A DNA stretch of 64,000 nt from Bradyrhizobium murdochi (GTDB lineage: Bacteria > Pseudomonadota > Alphaproteobacteria > Rhizobiales > Xanthobacteraceae), in NCBI RefSeq assembly GCF_000472965.1, contig NZ_AXAU01000008.1, forward strand, positions 1 to 64,000, written 5' to 3'. Positions 38,306 through 50,230 of the stretch are shown one piece after another. The notes under the pieces were generated by a model. That model was not told where the DNA came from, did no database searches, and worked only from the letters and a program-made list of their open reading frames with translations. The translations under genes and the position numbers were made by a program. How positions within the stretch are numbered: position 1 is the stretch's first letter; every line of letters begins with the position of its first letter.

Positions 38306-38705
38306 CGGCGCCACGCCGCCTGACGCGACCACGAAACTCGCTGCGCCCGAGCGAGTTGCGGCATTTCGCACCGGGCTATCAGCCGAAAGCCGCGCCGCGG
38401 CCTATCTAATGGCAAAGGGCTACCGCATTCTCGCAAAGCGCTTCCGCACCCCCTATGGCGAGATCGACCTGGTGGCGAGGAAGCGCAGTTTGATTGCCTT
38501 CATCGAGGTCAAGGCGCGCGCCAGTCTCGATGACGCCGCCTATGCCGTCACGCCGCGCCAGCAGGCCCGCATCATCGACGCCGCCCAAGCCTGGCTGATG
38601 GCGCATCCCGAGCATGCCGAATTCGAGCTCCGTTTTGACGCCGTCCTGATTGCGCCCCGGCGTCTGCCACGCCATCTGTTAGCGGCATTCGACGCCAGCG
38701 TATAA
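38292..38705 (+). CDS. yraN: UPF0102 (YraN) family protein
   Basis: This 137-residue predicted nuclease-like protein of the endonuclease fold has [39 protein letters not shown], whose E-IDLV and EVKAR residues resemble a PD-(D/E)xK site. Function is unproven. It overlaps the rsmI end by 14 bp, with AGGGG before the ATG. Confidence 0.93.
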   Translation: MAKTDGATPPDATTKLAAPERVAAFRTGLSAESRAAAYLMAKGYRILAKRFRTPYGEIDLVARKRSLIAFIEVKARASLDDAAYAVTPRQQARIIDAAQAWLMAHPEHAEFELRFDAVLIAPRRLPRHLLAAFDASV

Positions 38706-38734
38706 GATCCCCTCCAGAGACCCGGACCTCACTC

Positions 38735-39682
38735 ATGAAACTGAATGTCGCCGTCCAGATGGACCCCATCGCGCGCATCAACATCCGCGGCGATTCGACC
38801 TTTGCGCTGATGCTGGAAGCGCAAAAGCGCGGGCACAGCATTTCCTACTACACCCCGGACAAGCTCTCGCTGCGCGGCGAGGAGCTGGTGGCGCCGGTGC
38901 AGCACCTCACCGTGCGCGACGAGGTCGGCGATCACTTTACGTTGGGAGAGCCGAAGCGCGAGCCGCTCGAAACCTTCGACGTCATCCTGTTGCGGCAGGA
39001 GCCGCCGTTCGATATCGCCTACATCACCTCGACGCATTTGCTGGAACGAATCCATCCCAGGACGCTGGTCGTCAACGATCCCGCCAGCGTGCGCAACGCG
39101 CCGGAAAAAATGTTCGTGCTGAACTTTCCGCAGCTAATGCCGCCGACGCTGATCTCGCGCGACCTCGACGAAATCAATTCGTTCCGCGATGAGCATGGCG
39201 CGGTCGTCATGAAGCCGCTGCACGGCCATGGCGGCGCGGCGGTGTTTCGCGTCATGCCGCAGGACATGAATTTCGGCTCGCTGTTCGACATGTTTTCCGT
39301 CACCTTCAGGGAGCCCTGGGTGATCCAGCGCTTCCTCCCCGAGGTCAAACACGGCGACAAGCGCATCATCCTGGTCGACGGCGAGTTCGCCGGCGCCGTC
39401 AACCGCGTGCCGGCCCCCGACGACCTCCGCTCCAACATGGTGCGCGGCGGCGCGGCGCAGGCGACCGACCTTACGCCGCGCGAGCGCGAGATTTGCGACA
39501 CGCTGGGCCCGGACTTACGCGAACGCGGCCTGCTGTTCGTCGGCATCGACGTGATCGACGGCAACCTCACCGAGATCAACGTGACCTGCCCGACCGGAAT
39601 CCGCGCGATCCAGCGTCTCAACGGCCCGGATGTCGCGGCAAAAATCTGGGATACCATCGAGAAGAAGCGCACCGGGAAATAA
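38735..39682 (+). CDS. gshB: Glutathione synthetase
   Basis: This 315-residue ATP-grasp ligase joins gamma-glutamylcysteine and glycine. [66 protein letters not shown] and [15 protein letters not shown] are characteristic of the bacterial enzyme. It lies 29 bp after yraN. Confidence 0.97.
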   Translation: MKLNVAVQMDPIARINIRGDSTFALMLEAQKRGHSISYYTPDKLSLRGEELVAPVQHLTVRDEVGDHFTLGEPKREPLETFDVILLRQEPPFDIAYITSTHLLERIHPRTLVVNDPASVRNAPEKMFVLNFPQLMPPTLISRDLDEINSFRDEHGAVVMKPLHGHGGAAVFRVMPQDMNFGSLFDMFSVTFREPWVIQRFLPEVKHGDKRIILVDGEFAGAVNRVPAPDDLRSNMVRGGAAQATDLTPREREICDTLGPDLRERGLLFVGIDVIDGNLTEINVTCPTGIRAIQRLNGPDVAAKIWDTIEKKRTGK

Positions 39683-39964
39683 CTTCCCCTCGCGCGACCA
39701 ACTCATTCGCAGCGCGCTCATACGCGACCGGACTTAGGCCGGATGAATTGCGTGCCTCCCGCCGGCTCGACTGGAACCGGGGAGGAAAGCCGCGGCACCG
39801 TTCTGCTACGCCGCCGGAATTGGCCCCCTGGATTCCAGGACGCTATCGCCATGTAATCCCATATTCTATCATCATGCGGCCATTCTTTGGGCAAGACTGC
39901 ACGGAGCGCTGCCGGATGCTCGGCCGGCCACCTTCGGATGACATTGGACGGAAAGGAAACGCCA

Positions 39965-40804
39965 ATGAACTCCACACCGAAAGAAACTGAACCCCACGAT
40001 GCCCCGAGCGCGCACGCCGATGAGAGGCTCGCGCAGGCCCACGAACAGATCAAACGCGCGGATGAGCAACTCGCGCGGTTGACTGAACAGGTTGCAAAAA
40101 TGGAGCGCGATGCCGCGCATCCGTCTTCGGCGCGACCCGATCCGACATCGCCGCAACCTGGTCCGCAATCACCAAGAACGCTGGCGCTCCGAACCCTCGC
40201 CGCGTTGCCCCTGGCGGCGTGCATCATTGTCGCCGCCCTGGTTTTGCAGGCGTCCTATAGCGGCGGAGCCAAGCAGGTTGTCGCTTGGTGGGCGCCGCAG
40301 CCCGCTTCATCTCCATCATTGCCGCCCGAAACTCCGCCAGTTCCCGCGCAGCCCGCTCCGTCTACCGTTCAACTGGCCGCCGCGGAGACAGCACCACCGC
40401 AAGAGTCCTCACCGCAAGCAGCACCACCGCAGGCACCAACCTTGGCTCAGGCCGCACCGCCGCAAGACGCTCCGCCGCCAACGACCGCCACGCCCCCCGA
40501 CAAGACTCAGTTGCTGCAAACGATCGCGCGCGATCTCGCGAACCTGGAGCGAAACATCGAACAGCTCAAGGCGAACCAGCAACAAATGGCCAGCGACAAC
40601 GCAAAAGCCATTGGGGAGTTGAAGACGAGCCAGGAAGAGATGAAACGCGATCTCGCGAAGGTTTCCGAGCAGACCCCACCCAAGACGTCAGCGCGTCCGA
40701 CCCAGCCGGCTCCGACCTTCCGCAAACCCGAACGGTCGCCGCCGCAAGCGAGATCGCGGCCTCGATACCCAAGGGAGTGGATGTACGACGACTACGATTG
40801 GTAG
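39965..40804 (+). CDS. Proline-rich single-pass membrane protein with coiled coils
   Basis: This 279-residue protein has an N-terminal coiled coil (about 22-50; RLAQAHEQIKRADEQLARLTEQVAKMERD), one transmembrane helix (about 78-100; LAALPLAACIIVAALVLQA), and a Pro/Ala/Gln-rich linker (about 112-180). A second coiled coil follows (about 185-240; LANLERNIEQLKANQQQMAS), then a basic, Pro-rich tail ending EWMYDDYDW. I do not recognise a family; the layout suggests a scaffold in the envelope. ATG 39965 has AAAGGAA upstream. The 280 bp before it holds no gene. Confidence 0.72.
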   Translation: MNSTPKETEPHDAPSAHADERLAQAHEQIKRADEQLARLTEQVAKMERDAAHPSSARPDPTSPQPGPQSPRTLALRTLAALPLAACIIVAALVLQASYSGGAKQVVAWWAPQPASSPSLPPETPPVPAQPAPSTVQLAAAETAPPQESSPQAAPPQAPTLAQAAPPQDAPPPTTATPPDKTQLLQTIARDLANLERNIEQLKANQQQMASDNAKAIGELKTSQEEMKRDLAKVSEQTPPKTSARPTQPAPTFRKPERSPPQARSRPRYPREWMYDDYDW

Positions 40805-40995
40805 CCGTCGAGGCTGATCTTCGAAATCTGTCCTGCAATACCGCCGCGACGCGCCGCTGTGTCATCGTCATTTTCGCATCCCTGTCGTGCCTCCTCATCC
40901 TACTTGCCAATTTCGGGAAGCGGGAGCAGCCTGCAGGCACGGATGAGTTCGTCCGGGCACGTACTGCAATCAATAAAATTAGTGGAGGAAGACGC

Positions 40996-41967
40996 ATGAC
41001 GACGAATCTTTCGCGACGGTCTTTGCTTGCGCTCGGCGCCGGGTTCGGTGCGACAACGATGCTCGGCGGCAGCGCTCTGGCCAAGGCGCCCAAACTCGGC
41101 ACGCAAACGCCCTACTGGCACCGCTTCATGCTCGGTGACGCCGAAGTCACCGTCGTCTCCGACGGCCCGCTGCCGCTCGGCGATCCCTCCGGCACGTTTA
41201 CCGGCGTGCCGAAGGAGGAGGTGAAGAAGATGCTGTCCGACAACTTCCTCAACCCCGACCACGTCGTGCTCGAGCAGAACTCGCCGATCGTGAATACCGG
41301 CGACAAGCTGATCCTGTTCGATACCGGCATGGGCACGTCAAAAGCATTTGGCCCGACCACCGGCCAGCAGCAGAAGAACATGATGGCGGCCGGCATCAAG
41401 CCTGGAGACATCGACGCCGTAGTGTGCTCGCACGCCCATATCGATCACATCGGCGGCCTGGTCGGCGCCGACGACAAGCCGCTATTTCCGAACGCGCAGG
41501 TCTACATCGCCCAGAGCGATTTCGATTTCTGGACCGATGAAGGCAAGCTCGGCAGTCCGTTGAAGGATTTTATCATCCACGCCCGCAAGAACCTGATGCC
41601 GGTGCGAGACCGCATCGTCTTCATCAAGGACAACCAGGAATTCTTGCCTGGCGTCACCGCGCTCGCAGCGCCCGGCCACACCGTCGGCCACACCATCTTC
41701 ATGGTCAGTTCGAAGGGCAAATCCTTCTGCTTCCTCGGCGACCTCTCGCATCACGCGGTGTTGCTGTTGGAGAAACCGCGGATGGAATTCGCCTACGACA
41801 GCGACCCAAAGCAGGCAGCCGCCTCGCGGGTGAAGATGCTGGACATGCTCGCCGCCCAGAAGATCCCGGTTATGTCCTATCACTTCGCCTGGCCCGGCTA
41901 CGGCCACGTCGCCAAGAACGGCGACGGTTTTAGGTATTATCCCGAACCGATGAACATGCAGCTCTGA
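40996..41967 (+). CDS. Tat-exported metallo-beta-lactamase-fold hydrolase
   Basis: This 323-residue protein has SRRSLLALGAGFGATTMLGG as a twin-arginine signal ending SALAKAP. The MBL-fold metal site is SHAHIDHIGG, with further ligands in GHTVGHT and the GDLSHHAV Asp/His. A C-terminal His lies in SYHFAWPG. Members include lactonases and other hydrolases; the substrate is unknown. ATG 40996 has GGAGGAA six bases upstream; in-frame sequence further upstream is not part of the protein. Confidence 0.87.
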   Translation: MTTNLSRRSLLALGAGFGATTMLGGSALAKAPKLGTQTPYWHRFMLGDAEVTVVSDGPLPLGDPSGTFTGVPKEEVKKMLSDNFLNPDHVVLEQNSPIVNTGDKLILFDTGMGTSKAFGPTTGQQQKNMMAAGIKPGDIDAVVCSHAHIDHIGGLVGADDKPLFPNAQVYIAQSDFDFWTDEGKLGSPLKDFIIHARKNLMPVRDRIVFIKDNQEFLPGVTALAAPGHTVGHTIFMVSSKGKSFCFLGDLSHHAVLLLEKPRMEFAYDSDPKQAAASRVKMLDMLAAQKIPVMSYHFAWPGYGHVAKNGDGFRYYPEPMNMQL

Positions 41968-42156
41968 GAAGAACGCTTGATTTGGGGTCGGCCGATGGTC
42001 GACCCCGGATCATCCAGGTGCTGCCGCACACCTGCGTGCGTGCGGCTGAGATGCTTCGTCGAGGGCCTTCATCGAAACGCCCACCTTAGGAACCATCGCG
42101 CTTCGCCGAAATTGGTCTTCCTTCAGCGCTTGGCAGCCAGTTTGGAGGCCCGGCAA

Positions 42157-42339
42157 ATGACCAAGGATATGGTAGCTATCGGAGCCGGAATGCTCGTCGT
42201 CTGGCTCGCCGTGTGGAGCATCCGGGGTAACCCCGAGAATGAGAGCCTTGCAAGGACAGAGGCGGTGCGCGTTCTCGCTGATGATCCGGCGCTGAAGCTT
42301 GTTTCTGAGCACAGCCCATACATGCGAACGGAGCGCTAG
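42157..42339 (+). CDS. Small single-span membrane protein (60 residues)
   Basis: The reading MTKDMVAIGAGMLVVWLAVW has one transmembrane helix at about residues 5-22, then a polar tail (NPENESLARTEAVRVLADDP). GGAGG lies eight bases before the ATG. No homolog is recalled with certainty. Support comes from the ribosome site and the clean helix; the flanking 190 and 140 bp look non-coding. Confidence 0.5.
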   Translation: MTKDMVAIGAGMLVVWLAVWSIRGNPENESLARTEAVRVLADDPALKLVSEHSPYMRTER

Positions 42340-42482
42340 CCAGGCAGCGCGCGGGTGGAAATGTTCGACGATCGGTTGAGCACCGGTATGCGCTGACAGC
42401 CCCCTAGGCGCATAATGTTCTCTGAATGTTCTTGACTTGCTCTCTGGTTCCCCGCTACCTTCGATTGCGTCGCGGGGGCAGC

Positions 42483-44021
42483 ATGGTTGCGCGGGTATCT
42501 ACCGTAGCTTTTGAGGGGATCGAGGCCCGCGCGGTCGACGTGCAGGTGCAGGTCGCGCCTGGGCTGCCGGCGTTTGCGATTGTGGGTCTGCCCGACAAGG
42601 CGGTGTCGGAGGCGCGCGAGCGGGTGCGCTCGGCGCTGATCGCCTCGGGGCTGGCCCTGCCGGCGCGGCGGATCATCGTCAATCTCGCGCCGGCCGATCT
42701 GCCGAAGGAAGGCAGCCATTACGATCTGCCGATCGCGCTCGGCCTGATGGCGGCGATCGGCGCGATCCCGCCGGATGCACTCAACGGCTTTACCGTACTC
42801 GGCGAACTCGGGCTCGACGGCTCGATCGCGCCCGTCGCGGGCGTGTTGCCGGCGGCAATCGGCGCGAACGCGCGCGAGGAGGGGCTGATCTGTCCCGCGG
42901 CGTGCGGGTCCGAAGCGGCCTGGGCGAGCCCGGACATCCAGATCATCGCGGCCAAATCGCTGATCCAGATCGCCAACCATTTTAAGGGCACGCAGGTGCT
43001 GTCGCGGCCGCAGCCGAAAGTGCACGAGCCGGAAGCGACGCATCTGGACTTACGCGATATCAAGGGCCAGGAGAGCGCCAAGCGTGCGCTGGAGATCGCG
43101 GCGGCCGGCGGACATCATTTGCTGATGATCGGCTCGCCCGGTGCGGGCAAGTCGATGCTGGCGGCGCGGCTGCCTTCGATCCTGCCGCCGCTGTCGCCAT
43201 CCGAACTTTTGGAAGTGTCGATGATCGCCTCCGTCGCCGGCGAAATCCGCGACGGCGCGCTGACCGCGCGGCGGCCGTTTCGGGCACCGCATCATTCCGC
43301 CAGCATGGCTGCGCTGACCGGCGGCGGCCTGCGCGCAAAACCCGGCGAGATTTCGCTGGCGCATCAGGGCGTGCTGTTCCTCGACGAACTGCCCGAGTTC
43401 GACCCGCGCGTGCTCGACTCGCTGCGCCAGCCGCTGGAGAACGGCGAGGTCTCGGTGTCCCGCGCCAACCACCGCGTCACCTACCCGGCGCGCTTCATGC
43501 TGGTCGCAGCGATGAATCCCTGCCGCTGCGGCCAGGCCTATGATCCCGGCTATTCCTGCAGGCGCGCACCGGTCGACCGCTGCACCGCGGATTACCAGAT
43601 GCGCATCTCTGGCCCGCTGATGGATCGCATCGACCTGCGCATCGAGGTGCCGGCGGTCACCGCCGCCGACCTGATCCTGCCGCCGCCTTCCGAAGGCTCA
43701 GCCGAAGTCGCAGCCCGCGTCGCCGCCGCGCGCGACATCCAGCTCGCGCGCTACGCCGCAGCCGGCATGCCGCACATCCGCACCAATGCCGAAGCGCCGG
43801 CTTCGCTGCTGGAGACGATCGCGCAGCCGGATGCGCAAGGACAAAAACTTCTACGCGACGCCGCCGAAACCATGAAGCTGACCGCGCGCGGCTATCACCG
43901 CGTGCTGCGCGTCGCGCGCACGCTCGCCGACCTCGATCGTGCAGAAAAGATCGGCCGGCTGCATCTGGCCGAAGCACTGTCCTATCGCGCGCTGGCGGAG
44001 GATTTAAGAAGGGCGGCATAG
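42483..44021 (+). CDS. comM: YifB/ComM-family Mg-chelatase-like AAA+ ATPase
   Basis: This 512-residue protein has an N-terminal Lon-like domain ([25 protein letters not shown]), then an AAA+ core with Walker [10 protein letters not shown] and Walker [12 protein letters not shown]. The zinc-like MNPCRCGQ...CRRAP cysteine cluster and the arginine-finger region [13 protein letters not shown] complete it. ComM drives branch migration during integration of transforming DNA. The start ATG 42483 follows GGGG; upstream in-frame codons are not conserved-looking. A truncated napC follows directly. Confidence 0.93.
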   Translation: MVARVSTVAFEGIEARAVDVQVQVAPGLPAFAIVGLPDKAVSEARERVRSALIASGLALPARRIIVNLAPADLPKEGSHYDLPIALGLMAAIGAIPPDALNGFTVLGELGLDGSIAPVAGVLPAAIGANAREEGLICPAACGSEAAWASPDIQIIAAKSLIQIANHFKGTQVLSRPQPKVHEPEATHLDLRDIKGQESAKRALEIAAAGGHHLLMIGSPGAGKSMLAARLPSILPPLSPSELLEVSMIASVAGEIRDGALTARRPFRAPHHSASMAALTGGGLRAKPGEISLAHQGVLFLDELPEFDPRVLDSLRQPLENGEVSVSRANHRVTYPARFMLVAAMNPCRCGQAYDPGYSCRRAPVDRCTADYQMRISGPLMDRIDLRIEVPAVTAADLILPPPSEGSAEVAARVAAARDIQLARYAAAGMPHIRTNAEAPASLLETIAQPDAQGQKLLRDAAETMKLTARGYHRVLRVARTLADLDRAEKIGRLHLAEALSYRALAEDLRRAA

Positions 44022-44040
44022 TGCATCGCCCCGCATTTCT

Positions 44041-44490
44041 CGGGCCAGTTGTCCCGACTGCCACGTTCCGCACAACTGGACCGACAAGATCGCGCGCAAG
44101 ATGCAGGCCTCGAAGGAAGTCTGGGGCAAGAACTTCGGCACCATCGACACCAGGCAGAAGTTTCTGGATCATCGGCTCGAGCTCGCCAAGCACGAATGGG
44201 CGAGACTGAAGGGAAATGATTCCCTGGAATGTCGCAACTGCCATTCCGCCGTCGCGATGGATTTCACCAAGCAGACGCGGCGGGCTGCGGACATCCACGG
44301 CAAATTTCTCGTCACCGGCGAGAAGACCTGTATCGATTGCCATAAAGGCATCGCGCACGAATTGCCCGACATGACCGGCATCGAGCCGGGCTGGCGGGCC
44401 CCACCGGAGTTGAGGGACCGTCAGAGTTTTCGCGGCAATCCGCGGGACGAACTTGCACGGTACCTCGCCGTCACCGTAGCCGAACAGTAA
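44041..44490 (+). pseudogene. napC: NapC/NirT-type tetraheme cytochrome c, 5'-truncated remnant
   Basis: The frame starting [20 protein letters not shown] continues to TAA at 44490. It matches the C-terminal half of NapC, with three CxxCH heme motifs (CPDCH, CRNCH, CIDCH) and the NapC-typical [17 protein letters not shown] block. The N-terminal membrane anchor and first heme motif are missing. Homology begins about 20 bp after the comM stop without a plausible start codon, so this is a decayed fragment from a deletion or rearrangement. The first in-frame ATG (44101) would lose one more heme. Confidence 0.8.
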
Positions 44491-44646
44491 CGCGCGCCAC
44501 GGCCTACATGATGATCTCGACAGTTGAGAGCAAAGGTCGCAACGCGTCGCGAGATCGGCTCCTCACACTCAGTCGTCATCGCCCCGGCTAGATGGGGCGA
44601 ATCCGCCCAGTATTCCAGAGACGCCAGTGATAGAACCGATAAGCCA

Positions 44647-44840
44647 CAGCGTACTGGATCCCCCCGCCTTCGCGGGGGGACGACAGTGGTGTGTGCGTCG
44701 CTATCTTCCCGTCATTGCGAGCGCAGCGAAGCAATCCATTGTCACCACATGCCGGAGAAGTGGATTGCTTCGCTGCGCTCGCAATGACGTGGACGGGCCG
44801 CAGCGTACTGGATGCCGCGCCTTCGCCGGGGGGTGACATC
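44647..44840. repeat. Composite repeat block with 28-bp perfect inverted repeat
   Basis: CAGCGTACTGGAT occurs at 44647-44659 and 44801-44813, each followed by a CCCCGCC...GGGGG hairpin. Between them, bases 44711-44738 and 44761-44788 are perfect 28-bp inverted repeats (left arm begins GTCATTGCGAGCG) around 22 bases. The rest of the 44491-45001 gap shows no gene. Confidence 0.85.
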
Positions 44841-45001
44841 GCACCATATCACTCCCCCGCCAGCCCACTTCGCCTCACTCGCGACCAAGATGCCGCCGCT
44901 ACAAAAGACAACCCATGTCAACGTCGCGGTAACTAGTTTCCTTTACCCTCTGCCAACCATAAGTCCCGTGTCGCGGACTTATGGTGAGCGAGTAGCGTGT
45001 C

Positions 45002-45469
45002 ATGTTGCGTTTGAAGATCCTGGCCTCGGTAATTCCGCTGGCCGTTGTCGCCCTGTTCGCGCGCAGCGAATTCTTGGCCGGTCCGCGGCCCTGCATCGAG
45101 CTATCAGGCACTTCCGTCCAGATCGCCGCCCTCTCCTGGCAGGCGCACCGGCACGTCAGTTTCACCAGCGATCCATCCCGCGCGACGGTGCGGGTCCAGA
45201 TTACCGACAACGCAGAAGCGGCCGACTTCACCGTGATCGACGATATCGATACGGCCGAAGCCGGCGCCTGCGCGAGCAACGCGCCTCCGCTTCTGGTCGC
45301 GATCTCCCGCAATCCCTCAGGCTCCGATCCGGTGATCTACCTTTCCAGGGATGGACCGGCCGACCACCGCATCTTCGTGTCCTCGAAAAGCTTTTCGCTG
45401 CTCGATGCCGCCGCCCTGATCGTCGGCGCTCGCGGCGAGCGCCACCGCATCGAAGCGGCGTTGCTCTAG
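45002..45469 (+). CDS. Small exported protein of unknown function
   Basis: This 155-residue protein has a hydrophobic N-terminus (LKILASVIPLAVVALFARSE) that is a signal peptide or anchor. The mature region contains a single pair of distant cysteines and a strand-rich pattern (ATVRVQITDNAEAADFTVID, DPVIYLSRDGPADHRIFVS). It lies 224 bp upstream of a hybrid histidine kinase on the same strand and could be its periplasmic partner; this is a guess from position only. Confidence 0.68.
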   Translation: MLRLKILASVIPLAVVALFARSEFLAGPRPCIELSGTSVQIAALSWQAHRHVSFTSDPSRATVRVQITDNAEAADFTVIDDIDTAEAGACASNAPPLLVAISRNPSGSDPVIYLSRDGPADHRIFVSSKSFSLLDAAALIVGARGERHRIEAALL

Positions 45470-45693
45470 GTTTGCAGCATGGTCTTTTCGGAAAACCGGT
45501 TCCCACTTTGCGCGAACGCGGCTCTCCGGGTCCGGACTATGCTCGGTTAACCTTTCATTCACCCTGTTCTCATCGCGGCCGTCATGCGCTGGGAGCCTCA
45601 AGCACTTTGCAACATCGGCGACGCATCGTCCTTCCGCGAGAGGCGGCGAAGCAGGCCGGTTCAATTCAAGCAGCAAGCTTAGGGTCATTGGCG

Positions 45694-47928
<2,235 letters not shown>

Positions 47929-47962
47929 GTGGGAGCAAAAGTCGTCACCGCGAACGCAGGGT

Positions 47963-48056
47963 TCGTAGGGTGGGCAAAGCGAAGAGTGCCCACAACTCAG
48001 GTGTCGGGGGATAGATGGTAGGCACGGCGCAAGGGCGCCTTTGCCCACCCTACGAC
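47963..48056. repeat. Dispersed palindromic repeat, family 1 (copy 4)
   Basis: TCGTAGGGTGGGCAAAGCGA to AGTGCCCAC, then GGCACGGCGCAAGGGCGCC to TTGCCCACCCTACGAC. It fills the convergent gap between the hybrid kinase and coaA. Confidence 0.8.
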
Positions 48057-48063
48057 TACGACA

Positions 48064-49020
48064 CTACAGCCGCCGCAGCGCGACCGTCTCGACCAGATGA
48101 TCGGCGCGCTTTTTCAGGATCAGCGTCGCGCGCGGTCGCGTCGGCAAAATATTGTCCTCGAGATTGGCGAGGTTGGTGCGCTCCCAGATCGCGATCGCGG
48201 TCGCGGTGGCCTCCTCGTCGGAGAGCACCGCGTAGCGATGGAAGTACGATTTCGGATCGTGGAACGCGGTATCCCTGAGCGCCAGGAAGCGCCGCACATA
48301 CCATTCGCGCAGCACCGGCTCCTCGGCATCGATATAGACGGAGAAGTCGAAGAAGTCCGACACCACGGGCACCGCCTTGCCGTCGCGCGGCAGTCGGCCG
48401 GTCTGCAGCACGTTGACGCCCTCGACGATCAGAATGTCCGGACGATCGACCTCGATCCACTCGTTCGGCACGATGTCGTAGACCAGATGCGAGTAGACCG
48501 GCGCGCGCACCGGCCGCCGACCGGCTTTGATGTCGGAAAGAAACGCCAGCAGCATCGGCAGATCATAGCTCTCGGGAAAGCCCTTTTTCTGCATCATCCC
48601 CTGCCGCTCGAGCACGGCATTGGGCAACAGGAAACCGTCGGTCGTCACCAGGTCGACCTTCGGCCGCGGCGACCAGCGCGCCAGCAGCGCCTGCAGCACG
48701 CGCGCGGTGGTCGATTTGCCGGCCGCGACCGAGCCAGCGACGCCGATGATGTAGGGGACCTTGCGGTCGCGGATACCGAGAAACTGGCGCTGCGCCCGGA
48801 AGAGCCGATCGGTCGCATCGACATAGATCGACAACAGGCGCGACAGCGGCAGGTAGATATCCTCGACCTCCTGCAGGTCGAGGCGGTCATGCATCGAGCG
48901 CAGCCGCTCGAATTCACCAGGCTCCAGCGTCATCGGCGTGTCGTCGCGCAGCCGCGCCCACTGCTCGCGGGTGAAGATGCGGTAGGGATTGTATTGCTGA
49001 TCGGGAGCCCGGATGTCCAT
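48064..49020 (-). CDS. coaA: Type I pantothenate kinase
   Basis: This 318-residue enzyme performs the first step of coenzyme A synthesis. The P-loop [14 protein letters not shown] is at about residues 91-104. [26 protein letters not shown] and [13 protein letters not shown] are signature segments, and VEGVNVLQ follows. It is last in the his operon, 15 bp after hisE. Confidence 0.97.
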   Translation of the reverse strand: MDIRAPDQQYNPYRIFTREQWARLRDDTPMTLEPGEFERLRSMHDRLDLQEVEDIYLPLSRLLSIYVDATDRLFRAQRQFLGIRDRKVPYIIGVAGSVAAGKSTTARVLQALLARWSPRPKVDLVTTDGFLLPNAVLERQGMMQKKGFPESYDLPMLLAFLSDIKAGRRPVRAPVYSHLVYDIVPNEWIEVDRPDILIVEGVNVLQTGRLPRDGKAVPVVSDFFDFSVYIDAEEPVLREWYVRRFLALRDTAFHDPKSYFHRYAVLSDEEATATAIAIWERTNLANLEDNILPTRPRATLILKKRADHLVETVALRRL

Positions 49021-49035
49021 GCGTTGCCCTCTCGG

Positions 49036-49359
49036 TCAGTCGCGCTTGCGCGACGCCTTCTCCTCAAGCCCGGACATCGAAGTCCGCTGCGCCAGCGCGG
49101 CTTCGACGTCCTCCAGCTTCACGCCCCGCGACTTCAACAACACCAGCAGATGAAACAGCAGGTCAGCGCTTTCGGAAATCAGGTGGCTGCGGTCGTTCTC
49201 GATCGCCGCGATCACGGTCTCGACCGCTTCCTCGCCCAGCTTCTTGGCGCAGTGCTCCGCCCCCCTGTCGAGCAATTTGCGGGTGTAGGACGCCTCTCCT
49301 CCCGATGCGGCCCGTGCATCGATGGTGGCGGCCAGATCATGGATCGTGAAACGCGACAT
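49036..49359 (-). CDS. hisE: Phosphoribosyl-ATP pyrophosphatase
   Basis: This 107-residue MazG-like enzyme performs the second step of histidine synthesis. [29 protein letters not shown] and the metal-binding [13 protein letters not shown] are diagnostic. ATG 49359 is preferred over an adjacent TTG. It lies 83 bp after hisF. Confidence 0.96.
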   Translation of the reverse strand: MSRFTIHDLAATIDARAASGGEASYTRKLLDRGAEHCAKKLGEEAVETVIAAIENDRSHLISESADLLFHLLVLLKSRGVKLEDVEAALAQRTSMSGLEEKASRKRD

Positions 49360-49442
49360 CAACCGAACTCAATACTCGCGCCCGCCCCAAGGCCGGGTCG
49401 CTGTCCCAATGCAGGACTTAGCACTTTTGTGACAGGGAGTCG

Positions 49443-50219
49443 TCAGGGATCGAGCCGCATCGGCAGCCCAGCGCGCACCATGTGCTCCTTGGCTTGGCGT
49501 ATGGTAAATTCGCCGAAGTGGAATATCGAGGCCGCTAGCACTGCGGTGGCGTGGCCCTGGCGGATGCCGTCGACGAGGTGGTCGAGATTGCCGACGCCGC
49601 CGGAGGCGATGACCGGTACGGGAACACTGTCGGCAATAGCTTGCGTCAGCGGCAGGTCGAAGCCTTGGCGGGTGCCGTCGCGATCCATCGAGGTCAACAG
49701 AATCTCGCCGGCGCCGAGCGAGACAACTTCCTGCGCGTATTCGATGGCGTCGATCCCGGTGGAGTTGCGCCCGCCATGGGTAAAAATCTCCCAGCGGTCC
49801 GAGCCGCCGCCGCGCTTGACCCGCTTGGCGTCGATCGCCACCACGATGCACTGCTCGCCGAATTTTTCCGCCGCCTGCTTGACGAACTCGCGGTTAGCGA
49901 CGGCGGCCGAGTTGATCGAGACCTTGTCGGCGCCCGAACGCAAGAGCGTCTTGATGTCCTCGATGGTACGGACGCCGCCGCCGACCGTCAGCGGCATGAA
50001 GCAGGCTTCCGCCGTCCGCCGCACGACATCGAGCATGATGCCACGGTTTTCGTGGGTGGCGGTGATGTCGAGGAAGCACAATTCGTCGGCGCCGGCGGCG
50101 TCATATGCGATCGCCGCCTCGACGGGATCGCCGGCGTCGCGCAGGTCGACGAAGTTGACGCCCTTGACCACGCGGCCGTCCTTGACGTCGAGACAGGGAA
50201 TGACGCGGACCTTGAACAT
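49443..50219 (-). CDS. hisF: Imidazole glycerol phosphate synthase, cyclase subunit
   Basis: This 258-residue TIM barrel has the catalytic Asp in [14 protein letters not shown] and the second in [38 protein letters not shown] and [12 protein letters not shown] bind phosphate. It partners HisH, using its ammonia to form imidazole glycerol phosphate and AICAR. It starts 11 bp after hisA. Confidence 0.97.
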   Translation of the reverse strand: MFKVRVIPCLDVKDGRVVKGVNFVDLRDAGDPVEAAIAYDAAGADELCFLDITATHENRGIMLDVVRRTAEACFMPLTVGGGVRTIEDIKTLLRSGADKVSINSAAVANREFVKQAAEKFGEQCIVVAIDAKRVKRGGGSDRWEIFTHGGRNSTGIDAIEYAQEVVSLGAGEILLTSMDRDGTRQGFDLPLTQAIADSVPVPVIASGGVGNLDHLVDGIRQGHATAVLAASIFHFGEFTIRQAKEHMVRAGLPMRLDP

Positions 50220-50230
50220 CGCAAAAACTC

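Noticed and set aside
39765..39805. GGAAC followed by CGTT as an EcfG general-stress promoter.
   Set aside because: The spacing is 21 bases instead of 16-17.
44101..44490. The napC frame from ATG 44101 as an intact small cytochrome.
   Set aside because: It would lack a signal peptide, so heme could not be attached in the periplasm, and NapC homology extends upstream of this ATG without a start.
49410..49440. TTAGCACTT near 49415 as a CIRCE half-site.
   Set aside because: No matching inverted half-site nine bases away and it lies between hisF and hisE, not before a chaperone gene.
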